From JBBRLA01 sp038231615 (GTDB lineage Bacteria > Myxococcota_A > Polyangia > Palsa-1104 > JAEUJZ01): a stretch of 6,149 nucleotides of DNA. Below are positions 1 through 3,472 of this stretch, piece by piece. The notes beneath the pieces were generated by a model. The model had not been told where the DNA came from. It searched no databases and saw only the letters and a list, made by a program, of their open reading frames with translations. Positions within the stretch are counted from its first letter, which is position 1. The number at the start of each line of letters is the position of its first letter. The stretch spans positions 1 through 6,149 of the forward strand of contig JBBRLA010000538.1 in NCBI GenBank assembly GCA_038231615.1, given 5' to 3'. Position numbers and translations under genes: made by a program.

Positions 1-1
1 G

Positions 2-178
2 ACCGAGGTTCTGCGTGCCTGGCGCCATGCTCTTCGGAGACGGGGACAGCGCACAATAGAAACCTGGGACCGAATGAGCCGGCTGGGCAGGCGATGGCTT
101 CCATCCCCGCGAGTCCTTCACCCCTATCCCTGGGACCGCTTGGACGAACGAACCCGAGGTGGGAACCGAGTGCGGTAG
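2..178 (+). CDS. Group II intron reverse transcriptase/maturase, C-terminal 58 codons (5' truncated by window)
   Basis: The frame is open from the window edge to TAG at 176-178. It reads TEVLRAWRHALRRRGQR, then a Trp-containing segment, then RRWLPSPRVLHPYPWDR and the end TRGGNRVR. This W...ALRRR...W...WLP.PR.LHPYP..R pattern followed by a TRG-x-x-x-VR end is the usual C-terminus of bacterial group II intron-encoded proteins, downstream of the maturase (X) domain. The protein would bind its own intron RNA, help it splice, and reverse-transcribe it during mobility. The polymerase motifs are outside the window, so activity cannot be assessed. The last five codons and the stop lie inside the domain V hairpin, so protein and ribozyme sequences overlap. 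Confidence 0.85.
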   Translation, partial: TEVLRAWRHALRRRGQRTIETWDRMSRLGRRWLPSPRVLHPYPWDRLDERTRGGNRVR

Positions 179-246
179 TTCCGCTCGCTCGGATCTGTGC
201 GGGGGGCGGCCCGAGCCGAAAGGCGTAGGGCCGTCCCTACCGCGAT
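163..246 (+). ncRNA. Group II intron ribozyme domains V and VI
   Basis: Domain V, 163-195: a 9-base lower strand GAACCGAGT pairs with GCTCGGATC (187-195), with one A-A mismatch (165/193). The upper stem is GCGG/CCGC with a five-base loop TAGTT, and a two-base TC bulge (185-186) lies on the 3' side. This matches the known shape of domain V (about 34 nt; 33 here). Domain VI: GCGG (199-202) pairs with CCGC (240-243), and a GC-rich stem joins 203-212 to 228-237. A239 is unpaired as the branch-point candidate, seven bases before the end. The apical part holds a GCC-GAAA-GGC hairpin (215-224). The base at the middle of the usual AGC catalytic triad looks like A (A164-A165-C166), which is unusual if the alignment is right. 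Confidence 0.75.
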
Positions 247-258
247 CGCCAATGTTAA

Positions 259-288
259 GTTGACGCACGATCGATGCGTGTCGGGTTA
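259..288. repeat. 30-base element, copy A, ending on the stop codon of the last chemotaxis gene
   Basis: By eye it matches 3443-3472 at 23 of 30 positions without gaps. Both copies contain CGCA, a seven-base spacer and TGCG (264-267 and 275-278 here), with the arms eight bases from the TAA of a minus-strand gene. The arms could form a small hairpin in the transcript. There is no T-tract, so a classical Rho-independent terminator is not supported. It lies 12 bases beyond the intron end, so it belongs to the downstream exon side of the insertion site. It may be a conserved transcript end, a small interspersed repeat, or a target-site context for mobile DNA. Confidence 0.5.
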
Positions 289-774
289 TAGCGAGAGCAG
301 GGACATCCTGCCGTCGCCGTAGCCTGCGATGGTAAGTTCCAGGTCAAGGCGCTGTGGCGGCTTGGCCAGGAGCGCTGCCGCCTTCTCGGGCAACGTGCCC
401 GGGAGCATGTGTACCGCGTCCAGGCGGAGGTGCTGTATGTCTTCCCGGTTGAAAACGCTCGACGCGATATTGAAGATCTCGTGCATGTTGTCGGTCATGT
501 CCTGGGTGAGCCGCCCGGTCTTCATCGCATTCCCAAGCGAGTCGGTCGGGATCAGCGTGAGCGCCGAGCCGATGCCGCCGGCAAGCTGCAGGTCCATGAT
601 CCACAACGCCCACAACGATTTGTCGTCTCGAACGTATTCGGCCATCATTCCCGACTGCGTCTTCGGAATCCACGGGATCGAGGGATTTCTTTTCACGTTC
701 AGATTGCGGTTGATCAGCCCCAGCAGGAGCCGCTGAACTGCATCTTGAGTTGGCAAGTACTGAGTATGGTTCAT
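286..774 (-). CDS. CheC/CheX-like protein of unassigned family, 162 aa
   Basis: I do not recognise a named family. The ATG at 774 is chosen because GGAG sits seven bases upstream; a GTG at 795 in the same frame would add seven residues. Residues 66-110 run GGIGSALTLIPTDSL, a Gly-Leu turn, then DNMHEIFNIASSVFN. D95, E99 and N102 form D-x3-E-x2-N, the signature of the CheC/CheX/FliY phosphatase helix, which is also present in the cheX product of this cluster (D86/E90/N93). A hydrophobic strand followed by such a helix fits that fold. No signal peptide or membrane segment is seen; the protein should be cytoplasmic. It is the last gene of the cluster, 84 bases after a cheY. Inferred role: a CheY-P phosphatase or a CheY-P-binding adaptor. 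A FliM/FliN-type or purely structural role is not excluded. Confidence 0.7.
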   Translation of the reverse strand: MNHTQYLPTQDAVQRLLLGLINRNLNVKRNPSIPWIPKTQSGMMAEYVRDDKSLWALWIMDLQLAGGIGSALTLIPTDSLGNAMKTGRLTQDMTDNMHEIFNIASSVFNREDIQHLRLDAVHMLPGTLPEKAAALLAKPPQRLDLELTIAGYGDGRMSLLSL

Positions 775-818
775 GTCATCTCTCCGGCAGTCCACAGGCG
801 ACCGCCAAAAATACCGTC

Positions 819-841
819 GACAGGCCGGAAGATGGCCCGTC
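819..841 (-). other. Hairpin between second cheY and the CheC-like gene
   Basis: On the minus strand GACGGGCC pairs with GGCCTGTC around the loop ATCTTCC, eight pairs including one G-T. A short T-tract (TATTTTTGG on the minus strand, around 805-812) follows about eight bases later. It could be a weak terminator or processing site that lowers expression of the last gene. The T-tract is too far from the stem for a classical terminator. Confidence 0.3.
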
Positions 842-858
842 GGAGGTGCCGGGCAGGC

Positions 859-1221
859 TTACGTGATTACGGGGGCCAGAACCTGCTGTAGAGACTCCGC
901 GGTGAAGGGCTTGGTCAGTAGGAAAAGCGCACCCGCTTCCATGGCCCGCTTGTGCATTTCAAGGCTGCCTTCCGAAGTGACGAAGCCGAACTTCACCTTG
1001 TTCCCTTCGGTTCGCAGGGCCTGCAAAAGTTCGATCCCCGACATGTCCGGCATGTTCCAGTCCGACAGGACCAGGTCCGGCTGATTGCCGTGGATTGTTT
1101 TCAGCGCATCGGCGCCGTTGATTGCCTCCTGCAGGGTGTGGGCGCCGTAACCCGCCTGTCGCAGCGTGCGGATCACGATGGTCCTCATGGCCTTGCTGTC
1201 ATCAACTATCAGAATCTTCAT
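859..1221 (-). CDS. cheY: CheY-type single-domain response regulator (second copy), 120 aa
   Basis: This is a stand-alone receiver domain with no output domain. It starts MKILIVDDSKAMR at the ATG at 1221, with AGGAG seven bases upstream; a longer frame reaching 1323 would overlap cheX and adds nothing receiver-like. The acidic pair is D7-D8, the phosphoacceptor is D54 (in LVLSDWNMP), the switch Thr is T82 (FVTSE) and the conserved Lys is K104 (LTKPFT). All catalytic positions are present, so phosphorylation by CheA is expected. It follows cheX by 43 bases, which suggests that CheX acts on it. It differs clearly from the other cheY of the window (for instance the VTSEGS segment against VTTETE), so the two are old paralogues, not a recent copy. 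Its target, flagellar motor or other, cannot be read from the sequence. Confidence 0.93.
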   Translation of the reverse strand: MKILIVDDSKAMRTIVIRTLRQAGYGAHTLQEAINGADALKTIHGNQPDLVLSDWNMPDMSGIELLQALRTEGNKVKFGFVTSEGSLEMHKRAMEAGALFLLTKPFTAESLQQVLAPVIT

Positions 1222-1264
1222 TGCGTCTCTCCTGGCTTTAGCAAAGATGGAAAAACATTGCCTA

Positions 1265-1726
1265 TCATGCAGCCGGACTGCTGACCACCAAGGCGATCCG
1301 TACCGGCTCGCCTTCGCAGTCAAAATCCGCGCGCAAGAGGGCTACTGTCCCGGGTAGCACCGATTCGCAGCGTACATCGTTCCGGATCGCCGGGACCGAG
1401 AGCTTGCTCGGTCCTGGCAACATCCCTTTGATGTTTCCGCCGATGATGTTCGTCAGCTCTCCGAATGCGTCGTATATTTCTTCGTCTGTCGTTTCGGCGG
1501 GATCGGTGCCCAGGAGCGCCGCCGCCACCCGTCGGGCGAGCGCCGGAGAGGATTCGAGCGCGATGGCTCCCTCCCAGGCCCCGCTGATGCGGACGTAGCC
1601 GCAGATGGACGAGGCGGTGGAGGGGGGTACCTCCCGCGGTATGACATTCACGTGCATGCCAAGGACGGTTTCCCACACGCTTTCGGTCACCTGGCACAGA
1701 TCAGTTTCGGCAACTTGGACTTCCAT
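1265..1726 (-). CDS. cheX: Chemotaxis phosphatase CheX, 153 aa
   Basis: The decisive segment is DAFGELTNIIGGNIKG (residues 86-101). It holds D86, E90 and N93 of the D-x3-E-x2-N helix, followed by the Gly-Gly-Asn...Lys stretch typical of CheX; in this family E and N position the water that hydrolyses CheY-P. A second conserved-looking strand, VSSP, lies near the C-terminus. Length is normal for CheX (about 150-160 aa). The ATG at 1726 has only a weak purine stretch (GAGAG) upstream. The gene lies 34 bases after cheR and 43 bases before the second cheY, so the three are probably cotranscribed. Role: cytoplasmic dephosphorylation of CheY-P to end the signal, standing in for CheZ, which is not seen in the window. 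Confidence 0.88.
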   Translation of the reverse strand: MEVQVAETDLCQVTESVWETVLGMHVNVIPREVPPSTASSICGYVRISGAWEGAIALESSPALARRVAAALLGTDPAETTDEEIYDAFGELTNIIGGNIKGMLPGPSKLSVPAIRNDVRCESVLPGTVALLRADFDCEGEPVRIALVVSSPAA

Positions 1727-1760
1727 ATATTTCTCTCACTCTGCCTGTGGCTGGCTCTGG

Positions 1761-2585
1761 CTATTGGGGTTGCAGCCGGTAGTACACGGTCTTGTCGAAA
1801 AGCACTGGGTGAAACGAGGCCTCCAGATTGATGGTCGTCTCCGCCCCGCCGACGAAGAGGTAGCCGTCAGGTCGAAGCAGGCGTTTGGTCCGGCCCAGCA
1901 CCTGCTTCTTGGTCTCCACCTCGAAGTAGATCAGCACGTTGCGCAGGAAAATGATGTCCATCTCGGGCAGCAGCGGCCATGGCTTGGTCAGATTCAGTTC
2001 GCGGAACTCGACCATCTTTTGTATGTCCGCGCGGATGCTCCAGGCCGAACCTACCTTGCGAAAGTACTTGAGCAGGAGTTGCACGGGGAGGCCGCGATTG
2101 ATCTCCAGTTGGTTGAATAGTCCCTCCCGGGCCCGCTGGAGGATCTCGCTCGAAATGTCGCTGGCGATGAAGCGCAGGGTCCAGTCGCGAATTTCTGGGA
2201 AGTGTTCGTGGAGCATCATGATGATGCTGTAAGGTTCCTGTCCGCTGGAGCAGGCGGCGCACCAAAAGGTCAGCCGCTTCTCGCCGGCCCGCTTGGCGAT
2301 GAGCTGCGGGATCACGGCTTTCTTCAGCACCTCGAAGAACCCAGTGTCCCGGAAAAACATCGTCTCGTTGGTCATCATCGAGTCGATGACCTTTCGGTCC
2401 AGTGGCGAGTGCGGCTGCGCCCGGAGCCGGTTCAGCAACTCCTGCGGCGAGGTGAACCCCTCTTTCTGTGCCAGCGTCATCAGACGCAGTTCGACCATGT
2501 ATTGCTTGTCGGGCTCCAGCACCACCGCCGAGTGTCGTTGCACCAGCGTCCGGACATAATCGAAGTCGCTGTTGTTGATGCTCAT
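1761..2585 (-). CDS. cheR: CheR, chemoreceptor glutamate O-methyltransferase, 274 aa
   Basis: It transfers methyl groups from S-adenosylmethionine to glutamates of chemoreceptors. The N-terminal helical domain (about 1-70) includes the family pattern HSAVVLEPDKQYMVELRL. TNETMFFRD (72-80) follows. The SAM-binding Rossmann part holds WCAACSSGQEPYS (108-120) and ASDIS (141-145), then FLRNVLIYF (213-221) and LRPDGYLFVGGAET (237-250). All hallmark segments are intact and there is no C-terminal TPR extension. The ATG at 2585 overlaps the stop of the cheB remnant as ATGA and starts exactly where family members start, so I prefer it. A GTG at 2633 in the same frame has a better ribosome site and would add 16 residues. 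The receptor 5' of it has no C-terminal NWETF-like tether. Confidence 0.93.
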   Translation of the reverse strand: MSINNSDFDYVRTLVQRHSAVVLEPDKQYMVELRLMTLAQKEGFTSPQELLNRLRAQPHSPLDRKVIDSMMTNETMFFRDTGFFEVLKKAVIPQLIAKRAGEKRLTFWCAACSSGQEPYSIIMMLHEHFPEIRDWTLRFIASDISSEILQRAREGLFNQLEINRGLPVQLLLKYFRKVGSAWSIRADIQKMVEFRELNLTKPWPLLPEMDIIFLRNVLIYFEVETKKQVLGRTKRLLRPDGYLFVGGAETTINLEASFHPVLFDKTVYYRLQPQ

Positions 2586-2749
2586 ATGATTCTGCAGTCC
2601 ACCTGGGCGGGCCGCGGAGTGCCGCGCTGCCACAGGCGGCCCTCCTCCAGCTTCCGTATTGGTTCGCTTCCGATCGGGAGTTGCCGCATGACAACCGCAT
2701 CATCGATGATGAAAACGCGGATCTTGCGAATGGAGCAGTTCTGGCTCAT
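2582..2749 (-). pseudogene. cheB: Remnant of cheB (N-terminus only, 55 codons)
   Basis: The frame opens ten bases after the cheY stop and ends in ATGA with cheR, precisely the slot where cheB is often found. Residues 8-24, RKIRVFIIDDAVVMRQL, are the beta-1/alpha-1 start of a CheB receiver domain, with the acidic pair D16-D17. After L24 the similarity stops and an unrelated-looking tail of 31 residues follows (PIGSEPIRKLEEGRLWQ...). Full CheB is about 350 residues. The phosphoacceptor Asp, most of the receiver and the whole methylesterase domain are missing. I read this as an internal deletion that kept frame and both junctions. The tail may be what is left of the C-terminal end, or new sequence. 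A tiny expressed protein is possible, but it could not be a methylesterase. A TTG 30 bases further upstream is a less likely start. Confidence 0.65.
2631..2646 (-). promoter_or_regulatory. Strong ribosome site and alternative GTG start for cheR
   Basis: On the minus strand AGGAGG (2646-2641) is followed by seven bases and a GTG (2633-2631) in the cheR frame. It lies inside the cheB remnant. The annotated ATG at 2585 has no clear Shine-Dalgarno sequence and would depend on coupling to the remnant. Either start may be used; AGGAGG could also be chance, since it encodes part of a Leu-Glu-Glu-Gly run in the remnant. Confidence 0.4.
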
Positions 2750-2759
2750 CGGAACGCCG

Positions 2760-3131
2760 CTAGGCGCAGGAGATTCCAATGAGGTTGAGCTTGTCCACGA
2801 GCACGTCCTTGGTAAAAGGCTTCATGACAAACTCGTTGGCGCCTGCGTCCAGCGCAAGCTGGATCTGCGAGAACTCCGTCTCGGTCGTCACCATCATCAG
2901 GGGGGTGTTCCGGTAGCAGTCGATGGCCCGCGCCGCCCGCACGAAAGCCAGCCCGTCCATCCCGGGCATGTTCCAGTCGACCAGGATCAGATCCGGAGAT
3001 CCGATCTCGTCCAGACGCTTCAGTCCGTCCTTGCCATCCGCGGCCTCGAACACCTCGAAGCCGATCTGCTTGAGTATCCCGCGAAGGATGTTCCTCATTG
3101 CCTTGGAGTCGTCAATCACAAGTGCGCGCAT
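2760..3131 (-). CDS. cheY: CheY-type single-domain response regulator (first copy), 123 aa
   Basis: A full-length receiver domain and nothing else. It begins MRALVIDDSKAMRN at the ATG at 3131, with GAGGA five bases upstream. The acidic pair is D7-D8, the phosphoacceptor D52 (LILVDWNMPGMDG), the switch Thr T82 (MMVTTE) and the Lys K104 (FVMKPFT); all are conserved. The DWNMPGMDG loop is common in CheY of multi-gene chemotaxis clusters. It is the first gene after the 338-base spacer behind the receptor, and the cheB remnant starts ten bases after its TAG. A leader with a run of seven T's lies just before its ribosome site. It should take phosphate from the cluster's CheA; its output target is unknown. 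Confidence 0.94.
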   Translation of the reverse strand: MRALVIDDSKAMRNILRGILKQIGFEVFEAADGKDGLKRLDEIGSPDLILVDWNMPGMDGLAFVRAARAIDCYRNTPLMMVTTETEFSQIQLALDAGANEFVMKPFTKDVLVDKLNLIGISCA

Positions 3132-3318
3132 GTCTTCCTCGTAAAAAAATTCGCCATCAATTTCGCGATCGGGGCGCCGTTAAGCCTTGGGTAGGGCGCC
3201 TCTTCGCCGGTCTTTGCGTCTGCCGCCGCTAACCAGAGTCTCTTTGAGCCTGGATCAAACGCTTTGGCACCAAGAGACGGCCGTACTCTTTCCTGCTCGC
3301 GCCAGTTGAAGTAGTGGG

Positions 3319-3350
3319 CCCACGCGCCCCGGCGAATGCCGGGGCGTGGG
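3319..3350. repeat. GC-rich hairpin, 13 pairs
   Basis: CCCAC and GCCCCGGC on the 5' side pair with GCCGGGGC and GTGGG on the 3' side around a GAAT loop, with a two-base bulge (3324-3325). The form resembles REP-like or terminator hairpins. There is no T-tract on either strand, so termination would have to be imperfect or Rho-assisted. Confidence 0.65.
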
Positions 3351-3402
3351 GAGGCAGAGTGAGGGTATAAAACGGCGCCGTCGGATCCCTCACCCTGCCC
3401 TC
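3351..3402. repeat. Long inverted repeat with palindromic loop
   Basis: GAGGCAGAGTGAGGG (3351-3365) is almost the reverse complement of CCCTCACCCTGCCCTC (3387-3402), with one mismatch and one extra base. The loop carries the 10-base palindrome ACGGCGCCGT (3372-3381). Its right arm shares bases with the next hairpin, so the two structures would compete. Confidence 0.6.
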
Positions 3403-3423
3403 TCCTGCGCTCGCGGGAGAGGG
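3398..3423. repeat. CCCTCTCC...GGAGAGGG hairpin
   Basis: CCCTCTCC (3398-3405) pairs with GGAGAGGG (3416-3423), extended inward by TGC/GCG with one wobble pair, around a four-base loop. Motifs of this form are widespread intergenic repeats in Gammaproteobacteria such as Xanthomonas. Lying just after the receptor gene, it may protect the 3' end of the cheW-receptor mRNA. Confidence 0.65.
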
Positions 3424-3442
3424 TACGGCCATCCCGGTGTCA

Positions 3443-3472
3443 GTTGGCGCACAGTCAATGCGTCTCTGTTTA
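3443..3472. repeat. 30-base element, copy B, ending on the receptor stop codon
   Basis: This copy matches 259-288 at 23 of 30 positions by eye. The arms are CGCA (3448-3451) and TGCG (3459-3462), with the same seven-base spacer and the same eight-base distance to the TAA as in copy A. The equal geometry at the ends of two unrelated genes argues against chance. Confidence 0.5.

Larger units (their letters stand above)
1..246 (+). mobile_element. Group II intron, 3' end only
   Basis: This is the downstream end of a retroelement whose body lies outside the window. Two independent signals agree. A reverse transcriptase/maturase C-terminus is encoded at 2-178, and it runs straight into a domain V hairpin (163-195) and a domain VI hairpin (about 199-243). 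The proposed 3' splice junction follows T246, because the intron should end in A-pyrimidine about seven bases after the branch A (A239). The intron lies on the plus strand, tail to tail with the chemotaxis genes, and ends 39 bases before the stop codon of the last one, so it does not interrupt a visible gene. The 5' end, the exon-binding sites and the intron class cannot be judged from here. Confidence 0.85.
3132..3469. other. Intergenic spacer, hairpin-rich, no convincing gene
   Basis: It separates the receptor gene from cheY. Reading along the plus strand: a leader with seven A's (T's on the coding strand) at about 3132-3142; two GGCGCC arms near 3171 and 3195; a stretch without recognisable elements to about 3310; then three adjoining inverted repeats (3319-3423, listed separately). 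A 67-residue open frame at 3229-3432 on the minus strand contains VPSPASAGEG, a familiar by-product of translating CCCTCTCC-type repeats, so I do not call it a gene. Another frame, 3439-3116, is open but has no usable start. I see no clear sigma-70, sigma-28 or sigma-54 promoter, though cheY probably needs one here. Confidence 0.6.

Noticed and set aside
241..250. GCGATCGC octamer (HIP1-like) next to the intron end
   Set aside because: A single copy at the intron junction; not enough to suggest a cyanobacterial origin, and nothing else in the window supports it.
259..288. Integron attC-like site because of the GTTG core
   Set aside because: The core does not fit GTTRRRY and there is no paired second core or cassette structure.
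1867..2703. 278-codon minus-strand frame overlapping cheR in another frame
   Set aside because: It is a shadow of cheR; the cheR frame has all family motifs.
2202..3194. 330-codon plus-strand open frame across cheR, the cheB remnant and cheY
   Set aside because: It is antisense to well-supported genes and has no domain pattern or plausible ribosome site.
3262..3285. Sigma-54 promoter suggested by TTTGGCACC
   Set aside because: The -12 GC element is not at the required spacing, and it lies on the strand opposite to the genes.
3229..3432. 67-residue minus-strand frame containing VPSPASAGEG
   Set aside because: It is the typical false translation of CCCTCTCC-type hairpin repeats; the sequence is explained by inverted repeats.
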